Below are positions 1-6,946 of a stretch of DNA of 45,650 bases, piece after piece (position 1 is the stretch's first letter; each line of letters starts with the position of its first letter). The stretch spans positions 277,043-322,692 of the forward strand of contig MTOH01000001.1 in the NCBI GenBank assembly GCA_002011615.1, given 5' to 3'. A program made the translations under genes and the position numbers. Origin of the DNA: Candidatus Hydrothermus pacificus. GTDB lineage: Bacteria > Hydrothermota > Hydrothermia > Hydrothermales > Hydrothermaceae. A model generated the notes under the pieces. It was not told the origin of the DNA, made no database searches, and worked only from the letters and a program-made list of their open reading frames with translations.

Positions 1-513
1 ATAATCAATTGCCTCAAAGGATAGTTCTGAAAGGTCAAGGGGCACAAGAATGTTCTCTGGAGGTTTATTAAAAGGTTCTCTCACAGTGAGAACAGGAAAT
101 TTTTTTCTCTCAATTACTCCCCAGGTGTTTGAACCTATAAAATAAGTTTCTAATCCTTCTTCTTTTTGTGTTCCCATAACAATAAGGTCACAATTCAATT
201 CTTCTGCAGCTTCCAGAATTTCTTTATATGGTTTTCCATACCTGATTCTTGCTTCCACTTTAAGACCATCTTTCTCAAGTTCCTTAACTTTTTCCATCAT
301 AAAAGCTTCTTTTTTCTTACCTTCCTCTTCCACAAAGTCTTTTACATTATCTTCATAACCGAGGATTTTTGCCATTGAAATATCAACTTTCTCAACAACA
401 TGGAGCAGGTAAAGGCGCGCATCAAAACTCTTTGCCATAAATGACACGGTTGAAAAAAGATTCTTTGAAAACTCATCCATCTCTAAAGGACATAATATTT
501 TCTTTATATTCAT
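1..513 (-). CDS. universal stress protein (UspA family), 3' end outside window
   Basis: Only the first 171 codons are present; the gene runs off the left edge. Residues 1-145 make one complete Usp domain: a first beta strand ending in an acidic turn (IKKILCPLEMDE), a segment LIVMGTQ near 110-116 and IGSNTWGVI near 126-134, which together resemble the G-x2-G-x9-G(S/T) nucleotide loop of ATP-binding Usp proteins, although the spacing is loose. A second domain starts at about residue 154 (NILVPLDLSE), so this is a tandem-domain Usp. Usp proteins are cytoplasmic stress or adenylate sensors; the ligand here is unknown. The ATG overlaps the stop of the upstream membrane-protein gene by four bases (ATGA), implying translational coupling, and a GAGAGG lies upstream. 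It is the last visible gene of the tRNA-glmM-dnaX run. Confidence 0.9.
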   Translation of the reverse strand, partial: MNIKKILCPLEMDEFSKNLFSTVSFMAKSFDARLYLLHVVEKVDISMAKILGYEDNVKDFVEEEGKKKEAFMMEKVKELEKDGLKVEARIRYGKPYKEILEAAEELNCDLIVMGTQKEEGLETYFIGSNTWGVIERKKFPVLTVREPFNKPPENILVPLDLSELSFEAIDY

Positions 514-731
514 GTTTCCTCTCTTTTGAGAACAAAGTTTGAAGATATCACATAAACAAGGAATAAACTGAAAAAGAGTAAAAGTAGAATAATTCTCTTT
601 GAAGAAAAATATGCAATCACTCCGCAGAAAAGTGGAACTGTTGACAGAAAACCAAGTTTTCTGGATGTAAAGATTATTGAGAAAAACATGAAAATTACCC
701 ATATACCCAGGAAAATTATCAGTTCTTTCAT
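510..731 (-). CDS. small hydrophobic membrane protein, unknown family
   Basis: A 73-residue protein that is almost entirely hydrophobic, with predicted membrane segments at about residues 4-22 and 45-64 and a weaker one near 28-42, and a charged C-terminus (LKREET). I recognise no family. A good AAGGAGA lies just before the ATG, inside the end of the osmC-like gene, and only one base separates the two genes. Its stop overlaps the universal stress protein start by four bases, so it is translated as part of the same operon. Small membrane proteins often sit beside Usp genes as possible partners, but nothing in the sequence proves that here. Confidence 0.65.
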   Translation of the reverse strand: MKELIIFLGIWVIFMFFSIIFTSRKLGFLSTVPLFCGVIAYFSSKRIILLLLFFSLFLVYVISSNFVLKREET

Positions 732-732
732 A

Positions 733-1152
733 TCATTCTCCTTTTATTATTTTTATATTGTAACTTATTTTTGTCTTTGGTTTCAAATTGTTTGAAACAG
801 AGCAATATTTATCAAGAGAAAGGTTAATTGCTTTCTCAAGTTTATCTATCTCTATATTATTTCCCTTAAGGATATAATTTAAAATGACCTCTTCAAAATA
901 TTTGGGATGCTCGTTTCTTCTCTTTCCTTCAACCTCCACCTCTATATCATAGTAATTGACCTTCATTTTATCAAGAATTGAAATTACATCCATTAATGTG
1001 CATCCTCCAAGAGCCATAAGTAAATATTCCATTGGAGAGGGTGCACTCTCAAAACCTCCCACATGTTTTTTTGTGTCCAGAACAATGCTGTGATTTGATG
1101 CACTCTGTCCTGCTAATTTAAGTCCTTCAATTTTTTTAACCTTTACTTTCAT
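733..1152 (-). CDS. OsmC/YhfA-family redox protein
   Basis: 139 residues, matching the usual length of OsmC/Ohr-fold proteins. The two family cysteines are visible: one in LMALGGCTLMDV, at the start of the central helix, and one in DKYCSVSNNL near the C-terminus. In this family they reduce peroxides or act as thiol-based redox sites; the exact substrate cannot be told. The EVEVEGKRR strand after the first Cys helix is typical of the YhfA-like branch. An in-frame extension to 1236 exists, but I chose the ATG at 1152 because MKVKVKKIEG is the normal family start and the extension would run far into dnaX. Even so it overlaps the 3' end of dnaX by 17 bases. It lies in the dnaX operon. Confidence 0.85.
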   Translation of the reverse strand: MKVKVKKIEGLKLAGQSASNHSIVLDTKKHVGGFESAPSPMEYLLMALGGCTLMDVISILDKMKVNYYDIEVEVEGKRRNEHPKYFEEVILNYILKGNNIEIDKLEKAINLSLDKYCSVSNNLKPKTKISYNIKIIKGE

Positions 1153-2587
1153 CTGTTCCAAAAAGTTCCAGTTCAAAGGTTTTTTCAAGGTTTTCTCTTG
1201 CCTCTGATTTTTTCGTCTCCTTTGTTTGCACAACAATATTCAACCTGACTTCTCTACCGTATATTTCTTTTAACTTTTCTTCTATAAAATCTTTTTTATT
1301 TTCCATCATATTGTAGACACTGGAGTTAACTTCTATCACAATCTCATTTTCTTTGAACCTGGGCTTGATATTCTCAAATATAAGAAACAGAGTTCCATTG
1401 ATTTTTTTAATCTCTTCTAAAAATTCGCCCCATTCATTTCTATCCTCTTCTTTTTCTTCAACAACTTCTACCTTCTTAGGCTCTTTAACTTCAGGCAGTT
1501 CTCTGGTCTCAAAGGCATTCAAAATCTTTTCAACCTCAATACTTCTGGGAATAAAACATAACCTTGCGAGAACAAACTCAAGATATATTCGTGGGTTGGA
1601 AACCCATCTCAAAACATTCTCTGCATCAAGCAAAATTTTTATCATTCTTACAATATCAAGTTCTTTTAAATTTGCAGGCAAGCTCTTTTCGCCAAAAACA
1701 CATTTCTTAAGCAGGTCATTGAGATATTCCTGGAATCCTCTAATAAAGTTAATTTCTGTAATTCCTTGCATAGAAATTTCTTTCATTTTTTCAAGAATTG
1801 CTGAAAGGTCTGATTTAACAACTTTCTGAAAAATATCATCATAAATTTCTTTTTCGACAAAACCAATTATCTCGTTAACTTCCTTTAATGTTATTTTTTC
1901 AGAAGAATAGATATGAGCTTTTTCAAGAAGTGTCAATGCGTCTCTAAGACTTCCTTCAGAAGCATCCGCAATCCTATTTATAGCATCATCATCAATTTTT
2001 ATATTTTCTTCTTTTGCAACTTCTTTCAGTCTCTCTGCAATTTCTTCCTGTTTAATAGGAAAAAGCTCAAAATAAAGAGTCCTTGAAACAATAGTATCGG
2101 GTATTCTCTGAGGTTCTGTTGTCGCGAATATAAAAATAACATTAGGAGGAGGTTCCTCAAGAGTTTTAAGAAGAGCATTAAAAGCCTCCTGTGTAAGCAT
2201 ATGAACCTCATCTATTATAATGACTTTATATCTTGATTTAACGGGTACAAGCTTTACATTCTCTCTCAGGGTTCTTATCTCATCTATACCTCTGTTTGAG
2301 GCACCATCTATTTCAAGAACATCCATATTTTTACCTTCTGAAATGGACATACAATTCTCGCATGCATTGCAGGGCTCCTCGGTAACACCCTTTTCACAAT
2401 TCAGGGCTTTTGCCACTATTCTTGCAAGCGTGGTTTTGCCTATCCCTCTCTGACCAGAAAATAATATCGCGGTTATATCCCTACCTATTTTGTTTATCTT
2501 AATTGCATTTTTTAAAACACGGGTAGCTATGGTCTGACCAACCACCTGGGAAAACGTAAGGGGTCTATATTTTCTCGCAAGATTCAT
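1136..2587 (-). CDS. dnaX: DNA polymerase III subunit gamma/tau
   Basis: Clamp-loader ATPase of the replicative polymerase, 483 residues. The start MNLARKYRPLTF is the family hallmark. Walker A is SGQRGIGKTT near 44-53, the zinc-binding cysteines are C64, C73, C76 and C79, Walker B is IIIDEVHML near 123-130, and SRTLYFE is the sensor/arginine-finger region. The C-terminal 150 residues, rich in Lys and Glu, correspond to the tau extension, which is short compared with E. coli. I saw no convincing A-rich slippery site for a separate gamma form. The ATG overlaps the upstream glmM-like stop (ATGA), so the genes are translationally coupled. Identification is firm. Confidence 0.97.
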   Translation of the reverse strand: MNLARKYRPLTFSQVVGQTIATRVLKNAIKINKIGRDITAILFSGQRGIGKTTLARIVAKALNCEKGVTEEPCNACENCMSISEGKNMDVLEIDGASNRGIDEIRTLRENVKLVPVKSRYKVIIIDEVHMLTQEAFNALLKTLEEPPPNVIFIFATTEPQRIPDTIVSRTLYFELFPIKQEEIAERLKEVAKEENIKIDDDAINRIADASEGSLRDALTLLEKAHIYSSEKITLKEVNEIIGFVEKEIYDDIFQKVVKSDLSAILEKMKEISMQGITEINFIRGFQEYLNDLLKKCVFGEKSLPANLKELDIVRMIKILLDAENVLRWVSNPRIYLEFVLARLCFIPRSIEVEKILNAFETRELPEVKEPKKVEVVEEKEEDRNEWGEFLEEIKKINGTLFLIFENIKPRFKENEIVIEVNSSVYNMMENKKDFIEEKLKEIYGREVRLNIVVQTKETKKSEARENLEKTFELELFGTDESKG

Positions 2588-3915
2588 TTTAAAATACCCA
2601 TCACTTTATCAAAAACCTCTTTTAATCTCTTTTCTTCTTCAAACTCTCCTATTATTCTAATAACAGGCTCTGTATTTGAAGGTCTTATATGGAGGAACCC
2701 ATCTTCAAAATTTAGCAGAATGCCGTCCTCCCGGACAGTCTTTTTTAAATCAAAAGCTTTATCTATGTCTTCATAGTCTAATTTTTTTAAGGGCACTTTG
2801 ATTTTTTTCATATAAAATCGTGGAATGATATTTTTAAACTCTCTTGAATCTCCTGTCTCATAAAGCAATGAAAGAATTCCTGCAATCCCCACAAGAGCAT
2901 CTCTTGTAAAATTTATTTCTCTGTAAATTATACCTCCATTACCTTCCCCGCCCAACACACTCCCCTCTTCTTCCATTTTTTCCACCACAAATGCCTCACC
3001 CACTTTTGTTCTTTTAACATTCACTCCATATTTTTGGGCAACAGAATCAACCATTCTTGAAGTCGAATAATTAGTTATAATGGGTTTCTCTGTATTAATT
3101 TTTGAGAGTATATAGTAAACAAAAAGTGCCAGGGTATACTCTTCTGAAAGTATTTCACCCTCTTTTAGGGCTATTACCAATCTATCACCATCTGCATCAG
3201 TTGCAAAGCCTATATCAGCCTGGTTTTCTCTAACCGCTTTCTGCAGGGATACAAGGTTTTCAGAGGTGGGTTCAGGTTCTCTTTCAAATTCACCAGGTCT
3301 ATCACAATTAACCTTTATAACACTACAGTTGAACCTTTCAAGCAAAGCAGGTGCAGCCCTGGAAGCAGCACCATTTGCTGCATCTATAACAACTTTAAAA
3401 TTTTTCTCTTTTACTTTCTCTGTTTCAAAATTATTGTTTTCAAATATTGCATCCAGATGCCTTTCAAGAAAATCTTCGTTTCTCACGCTCTTTATATCTT
3501 CACCCCTCTTGTAAAGGGGGGCTTTGCTCAGAAGTTTTTTTAGATTTTCTATCTCCCCTTCCCTTAAAAATGTGCCGTTACTTTTTACAAATTTAAGGGC
3601 GTTCCATTCAGGGGGATTATGGCTTGCTGTTACTGCAATTCCACCTTTTGATTTTTTGTTCTTAACTGCAAAGAGAATCGTGGGTGTAGGCACAATACCA
3701 ATATCACAGGGTGTACACCCTGCTGATAAAAGTCCTGAAATTACTGCAAATTTAACCATTTCACCTGATTTTCTTGTATCTCGCCCCACAATGATTTCAC
3801 CATCATTCATTAAATTACCAAAATGAGCACTTATTTTTGCAACCAGCTCGGGTGTAAAACTTTCTCCCACTATTCCTCTCAATCCTGAGATTGTAAAAAA
3901 TAGATTGTTTCTCAT
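2584..3915 (-). CDS. glmM: phosphoglucosamine mutase / phosphomannomutase-type hexose mutase
   Basis: 443 residues of the alpha-D-phosphohexomutase superfamily, interconverting sugar 6- and 1-phosphates for cell-wall or LPS precursors. All four active-site elements are present: the phosphoserine loop TASHNPP (Ser about 98), the metal loop DADGD (Asp 240, 242, 244), the sugar-specificity loop GEGNGG (about 323-328) and the phosphate-binding loop RPSNTEP near the C-terminus. The wording of the loops is closer to GlmM-type enzymes, including the archaeal kind, than to phosphoglucomutases, but substrate is an inference. The start lies only ten bases after tRNA-Thr and there is no Shine-Dalgarno, so the mRNA probably begins at or near the processed tRNA end. 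Confidence 0.9.
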   Translation of the reverse strand: MRNNLFFTISGLRGIVGESFTPELVAKISAHFGNLMNDGEIIVGRDTRKSGEMVKFAVISGLLSAGCTPCDIGIVPTPTILFAVKNKKSKGGIAVTASHNPPEWNALKFVKSNGTFLREGEIENLKKLLSKAPLYKRGEDIKSVRNEDFLERHLDAIFENNNFETEKVKEKNFKVVIDAANGAASRAAPALLERFNCSVIKVNCDRPGEFEREPEPTSENLVSLQKAVRENQADIGFATDADGDRLVIALKEGEILSEEYTLALFVYYILSKINTEKPIITNYSTSRMVDSVAQKYGVNVKRTKVGEAFVVEKMEEEGSVLGGEGNGGIIYREINFTRDALVGIAGILSLLYETGDSREFKNIIPRFYMKKIKVPLKKLDYEDIDKAFDLKKTVREDGILLNFEDGFLHIRPSNTEPVIRIIGEFEEEKRLKEVFDKVMGILK

Positions 3916-3925
3916 ATCATAATGA

Positions 3926-3997
3926 AGCCGGGGATGGGACTTGAACCCACGCGCTTCGCATTACGAATGCGATGCTCTTCCACTGAGCTACCCCGGC
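3926..3997 (-). tRNA. tRNA-Thr (anticodon CGT)
   Basis: A 72-nt cloverleaf on the minus strand. Acceptor GCCGGGG pairs fully with CCCCGGC; the D arm is GCTC/GAGC; the anticodon stem TCGCA/TGCGA holds loop TTCGTAA, so the anticodon is CGT at 3965-3963 and reads ACG. The T arm is GTGGG-TTCAAGT-CCCAT. The discriminator base is T and CCA is not encoded. It follows tRNA-Phe on the same transcript and precedes the glmM-like start by ten bases. Confidence 0.95.
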
Positions 3998-4032
3998 GTG
4001 GATCTTCTGCTCTCTTCTTGTTTTATAAAAAA

Positions 4033-4105
4033 TGCCGGGGCCCGGAATCGAACCGGGGACACCTGGATTTTCAGTCCAGTGCTCTACCGACTGAGCTACC
4101 CCGGC
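4033..4105 (-). tRNA. tRNA-Phe (anticodon GAA)
   Basis: A 73-nt cloverleaf on the minus strand. Acceptor GCCGGGG/CCCCGGC (the same seven pairs as the neighbouring tRNA-Thr), D stem GCTC/GAGC, anticodon stem CTGGA/TCCAG with loop CTGAAAA giving GAA, T arm CCCGG-TTCGATT-CCGGG and discriminator A. CCA is not encoded. It is the first gene after the promoter at 4123-4152. Confidence 0.96.
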
Positions 4106-4122
4106 ATTTTTGAATATATTTT

Positions 4123-4152
4123 AATATAAAGGTAAAAAGGTTAAATTTTCAA
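4123..4152 (-). promoter_or_regulatory. sigma70-type promoter for the tRNA-Phe/tRNA-Thr/glmM/dnaX run
   Basis: On the minus strand TTGAAA (4152-4147) and TATATT (4128-4123) are separated by 18 bases, the spacing seen at most other promoters of this window. It lies directly after the scpA stop, and the predicted start is about ten bases before tRNA-Phe. Confidence 0.6.
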
Positions 4153-4827
4153 CTATGCCAGATAAACATAAATCTCAGAAAAAAGATTCCCCTGCCTCAC
4201 TTTAATTCTCTTATTTTTTAGTAATTCCAGAATTGCAAGAAAATAAACTATAACTTCAATTTTTCTCCTGCAATTTTCAAAAATTTCTCTGAATTTCAGT
4301 TTTTTTCTCTGTTTTAATCTGTTTATTATATCTTCAATTTTTTCCTCTATTTTTGGAACATCATGGACCAATGCTTTTTCCTCTTTTACTGCAGAAATAA
4401 TTTCTGAAAAAACTTTGTAAAGGGAAAAAACATCTGCCTCCATCTCCTCCCGGGTTTGAGAATCTCCACGAGGGAAAACATTTTCAAAGAAATCCTTTTT
4501 CTTTTCAAGAAAACCTGTAAGAGTCAAAAGTTTCTCGTATTCTTCTGTTATTTCCTCAACACTGATATATTTTTCCTCATCTTCTTCTTTCTTTTTTGAA
4601 GGCAAAAATCTTGATATTTTAATATGTATCAGTAAAGCTATCATAAGCAAAAATTCTATTGACCTTGATAAATCCCTCCATTCTCTTTTTTTGAGATAGA
4701 TTAAAAACTCCTCTATAAGAAAGGAAACAGGAATATTTAAAGGGTCAATTTCATTTTTATAAATAAGTTCAATCAGATACTCAAGGGGTCCTGAGAAAAC
4801 CTCGGTTTTTACCACAAATTCATCCAC
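4153..4827 (-). CDS. scpA: segregation and condensation protein A (ScpA)
   Basis: 224 residues, slightly shorter than most ScpA (about 240-260). The N-terminal kleisin signature is clear: FSGPLEYLIELIYKNEID followed by PLNIPVSFLIEEFL, which binds the Smc neck. The middle is charged linker, and the last 70 residues (KLKFREIFE to the end) form the winged-helix domain that binds the Smc head. It works with Smc and ScpB in chromosome condensation; neither partner is in the window. The start codon is GTG at 4827, overlapping the thiS-like gene by eight bases. A nearby ATG at 4823 is in another frame. Co-translation with a sulfur-carrier-like protein is an uncommon pairing. Confidence 0.93.
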   Translation of the reverse strand: MDEFVVKTEVFSGPLEYLIELIYKNEIDPLNIPVSFLIEEFLIYLKKREWRDLSRSIEFLLMIALLIHIKISRFLPSKKKEEDEEKYISVEEITEEYEKLLTLTGFLEKKKDFFENVFPRGDSQTREEMEADVFSLYKVFSEIISAVKEEKALVHDVPKIEEKIEDIINRLKQRKKLKFREIFENCRRKIEVIVYFLAILELLKNKRIKVRQGNLFSEIYVYLA

Positions 4828-5014
4828 CTGATATAACCTTTATTATTTCTATTTCATCATCTTTATCAAGTTTTTCCTTTTCAATAAGAACTTTTTTATC
4901 TCTTATAACAATCACCTCTTCGGAGGATAAATTTAATTTTTTGAGTAATGCAGAAACGCTTTCTGGAAAATCTTCATTTATCTCAATAAATTTATCCTGA
5001 AATTTAATTTTCAT
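4820..5014 (-). CDS. ThiS/MoaD-type ubiquitin-like sulfur carrier protein
   Basis: 64 residues with a beta-grasp pattern and the C-terminal Gly-Gly (KVISGG) that ThiS, MoaD and related carriers use for adenylation and thiocarboxylation. The length and DKDDEIEIIKVISGG ending look more like ThiS, but no thi or moa gene is nearby, so the sulfur acceptor is unknown. A consensus promoter lies upstream with TATAAT ending seven bases before the ATG, and there is no Shine-Dalgarno, so this mRNA is probably leaderless. The stop overlaps scpA. Confidence 0.8.
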   Translation of the reverse strand: MKIKFQDKFIEINEDFPESVSALLKKLNLSSEEVIVIRDKKVLIEKEKLDKDDEIEIIKVISGG

Positions 5015-5021
5015 ATCTTTA

Positions 5022-5051
5022 ATTATAATGGCTCTTATTCACTTATTTCAA
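5022..5051 (-). promoter_or_regulatory. sigma70-type promoter for thiS-like/scpA (leaderless)
   Basis: Minus strand TTGAAA (5051-5046), 18-base spacer, TATAAT (5027-5022). Only seven bases (5021-5015) separate the -10 box from the ATG at 5014, so transcription should start at or next to the start codon. The -35 box overlaps the stop of the DUF429 gene. Confidence 0.75.
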
Positions 5052-5659
5052 AAGTTGTATATAATAAAGGGAGACTTTGTTTTTGAGAGATATAATGTTT
5101 TATCTGTTTTATAAAAAAGTTTCGCCATATAAGCACATATAAAACTGTCAAGCTCATCAGGAGAACTGAATTTTAACCTATAGCCCAGAATTTTCTGAAG
5201 GATTTTAACAAGATTTTCAAATACCTCTTTATTTTTTTTATAAGAAATAAACTTTCTTATATCAATCCCTTTTTCAAAAAGAATCAAGAAAATGCAGATG
5301 GTGGGATGAGTTTCTATTATTCTTATACCTTTTAAAGAATTTTTGATTTTAATTGCCCTTTTTGTAATTATTTTCATTTGAGGTAAAACAGGGGGAAGAA
5401 CCGACTTTTTCAAATACCTGATATTTTTTTTATCAAGAATTTTTTTTAATTTTTTATCAGAATATCTGAAAATTCCCTTTTTTGGAAATGAAAGCGGAGC
5501 ATCTATGGCAAAAACAGTGGGTCTTTCCAGAATAACATTTTCCACGATCTCTTTGTCATCAAGTCCTTTTAAAATTTTTACTTTACCACCATTAATAAAA
5601 CTAAGAACAGTTTTTTCCTTCCTCTTATATCCCGCAAGGTCAAGCCCTGAGAAAATCAT
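5048..5659 (-). CDS. DUF429-family predicted RNase H-fold nuclease
   Basis: 203 residues. Family features visible: an N-terminal FSGLDLAGYKRKEK strand with the first acidic residue, then AIDAPLSFP near 75-83 with the second, the PPVLPQMKIITKRAIKIK stretch, RIIETHPTI near 112-120, and SSPDELDSFICAYMAKL near the C-terminus with the last acidic pair. Together these match DUF429, predicted from fold to be a metal-dependent nuclease; no biological role is established. The ATG overlaps the upstream lipoprotein stop by four bases, so a cytoplasmic nuclease-like protein is translationally coupled to two surface lipoproteins. No signal peptide. Confidence 0.75.
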   Translation of the reverse strand: MIFSGLDLAGYKRKEKTVLSFINGGKVKILKGLDDKEIVENVILERPTVFAIDAPLSFPKKGIFRYSDKKLKKILDKKNIRYLKKSVLPPVLPQMKIITKRAIKIKNSLKGIRIIETHPTICIFLILFEKGIDIRKFISYKKNKEVFENLVKILQKILGYRLKFSSPDELDSFICAYMAKLFYKTDKTLYLSKTKSPFIIYNF

Positions 5660-6228
5660 CTCCCATATATATAACCCATCTCAACTCCTATAAAAACCTG
5701 AAACCTTGTATGAGAAGGGGAAATTAAAAAATCTGCCGGAGCATCAAGAAATGTCCCACCAATTCTTTTGACATTTGCTCCGAAAACAAGGACAAGGTAA
5801 CCCGGTCTCTGTTTTGTCAGAATAAGATGATTTTCAAACCCTAAAAGTACACCATATGTGACTCCCTCAAATTTGCCATTAAGCTTTACAATTTGATTTT
5901 CTGCACCAAACCCTACAACAGGATAAAAAGAAAAGAACCTGTTTCTCAGAACAGGAATGCCTCCTTCAACCCATCCTTCCTGCGTATAAAAAGATGCATT
6001 AGAACTTTTAAGATTCATTTGAGAAAATTTACCTCTTACAAGAAGGTAATCAGGATGGAAAAATCCCATACCGAATGAGAATCCTGTTCCTGTTTCTTCA
6101 GGATATTCAAATCCGTGATTTTCTATATCCTTTTTTAAATCAGGATTATAAAGGTAATCTCCATTTCCTCTTATTCCCATTGTAACACAGCCGTAAAAGA
6201 AAATAAAAGATAAAACTACCTTTTTCAT
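5656..6228 (-). CDS. beta-rich predicted lipoprotein, unknown family
   Basis: 190 residues. The start MKKVVLSFIFFYGC is a short lipoprotein signal with Cys 14 as the likely lipidated residue, although the lipobox FYGC is non-standard. The rest alternates hydrophobic and polar residues with many Gly and aromatics (GTGFSFGMGFF, FFSFYPVVGFGAE, GVLLGFENHLILT, VFIGVEMGYIYGR) and ends in Arg after a YIYG strand, which suggests a small beta-barrel or beta-sandwich at the outer membrane. I recognise no family. It overlaps both neighbours by four bases and shares the overall plan of the next gene upstream, so the two may be paralogues or partners. Confidence 0.6.
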   Translation of the reverse strand: MKKVVLSFIFFYGCVTMGIRGNGDYLYNPDLKKDIENHGFEYPEETGTGFSFGMGFFHPDYLLVRGKFSQMNLKSSNASFYTQEGWVEGGIPVLRNRFFSFYPVVGFGAENQIVKLNGKFEGVTYGVLLGFENHLILTKQRPGYLVLVFGANVKRIGGTFLDAPADFLISPSHTRFQVFIGVEMGYIYGR

Positions 6229-6851
6229 TCTCCACCTCCTAAGATTAAAATGCCCCCAAGAATTGATGCTATTATTCCTTCAGGAGGAACACCAACAGAG
6301 TATCCAACAGATATATAAGGTCCCTGAAAAAGTTCTGAAAAGGAGAATATATACCCTCCTCTTAAATACAGGTTCATATAAAAATCCTTTTTCCAGAACT
6401 TTCTTGCAAGGGGAAACAAAAATTCCCCCCCTATTTCAAAGGCAGGATAAGCATAATCAATATGAATTGCCCTTAAAGTCCCCTGAATATCCGCTGATAT
6501 CAGCCCGCCACCTATTCCGAAGTAAGGATAAAAAAGAGGAAGCCTTCTTGGAAAAGGAATAACACCCATTTCTAAAAATGCCTGAGAATGGGTGAACCTC
6601 GTTTCTCTTCCAAGTTTATAATTCTGATAGGGCACAGCATCACCTTTCCACGAATAGCCTATGTTTCCGGCAAGAGAGAGTGCAACATTTTTCTCAATAC
6701 TGAAAAGTCTGAACTCTGCCCCGAAAACTTCAGGAGAAGGTGATGGGGCATCCACATTTTTGGCTTCATCATCCAGTCTCTGGGCTACAGGCTTTGTCAG
6801 GTACACACCACATCCCCCCAACAGGAGCATCAGGATAAAAAGTCTTTTCAT
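6225..6851 (-). CDS. beta-rich predicted lipoprotein, unknown family
   Basis: 208 residues with a clear lipoprotein signal, MKRLFILMLLLGGC, Cys 14 being the lipidation site. Behind it is a Pro/Ser linker (DAPSPSPEV) and a region of amphipathic strands rich in Gly and aromatics (GAEFRLFSIEKN, YFGIGGGLIS, FYMNLYLRGGYIF, YISVGYSVGV) consistent with an outer-membrane barrel-like domain. The tail is a glycine-rich hydrophobic stretch ending LILGGGE. Family unknown. It is first in a coupled set with the next lipoprotein and DUF429. AAGGAGGT precedes the ATG. The upstream region carries the 26-base element at 6885-6910 but no obvious consensus promoter. Confidence 0.6.
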   Translation of the reverse strand: MKRLFILMLLLGGCGVYLTKPVAQRLDDEAKNVDAPSPSPEVFGAEFRLFSIEKNVALSLAGNIGYSWKGDAVPYQNYKLGRETRFTHSQAFLEMGVIPFPRRLPLFYPYFGIGGGLISADIQGTLRAIHIDYAYPAFEIGGEFLFPLARKFWKKDFYMNLYLRGGYIFSFSELFQGPYISVGYSVGVPPEGIIASILGGILILGGGE

Positions 6852-6884
6852 AATTTACCTCCTTGCTTTAGCGGTTTCATCATA

Positions 6885-6910
6885 TTTTTACATGAAATTT
6901 TTATGCCAGA
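6885..6910 (-). promoter_or_regulatory. shared upstream element, copy A (sigma54-like spacing)
   Basis: On the minus strand this 26-base block contains TGGCAT, five bases, then TTTCA, which is close to the -24/-12 layout TGGCAY-N5-TTGCW but lacks the G of the -12 GC. 25 of the 26 bases recur at 19306-19331, upstream of a subtilase gene. It lies about 34 bases before the lipoprotein start, a sensible promoter distance. It could be an alternative-sigma promoter or an operator. Confidence 0.45.
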
Positions 6911-6924
6911 AATTTAAAAAATTT

Positions 6925-6943
6925 TTGCACATAAATTATGCAA
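6925..6943. promoter_or_regulatory. inverted repeat upstream of element A
   Basis: TTGCA at 6925-6929 and TGCAA at 6939-6943 form an inverted repeat with a nine-base centre, just upstream of element A with respect to the lipoprotein gene. Similar TTGCAA half-sites lie upstream of the second element copy. A regulator-binding site is plausible; it also overlaps the end region of the radical SAM gene upstream. Confidence 0.35.
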
Positions 6944-6946
6944 CTT

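Noticed and set aside
1153-1236. N-terminal extension of the OsmC-like protein
   Set aside because: It would overlap dnaX by 100 bases and adds a basic stretch absent from the family.
1350-1500. Programmed frameshift in dnaX giving gamma
   Set aside because: No convincing A-AAA-AAG type slippery site followed by a stem was seen on the coding strand in the tau linker region.
3922-4129. Plus-strand open frames of 62-63 codons
   Set aside because: They are the antisense of the tRNA-Thr and tRNA-Phe genes; the peptides (GLEPTRFALR, GARNRTGD) are typical tRNA-shadow translations.
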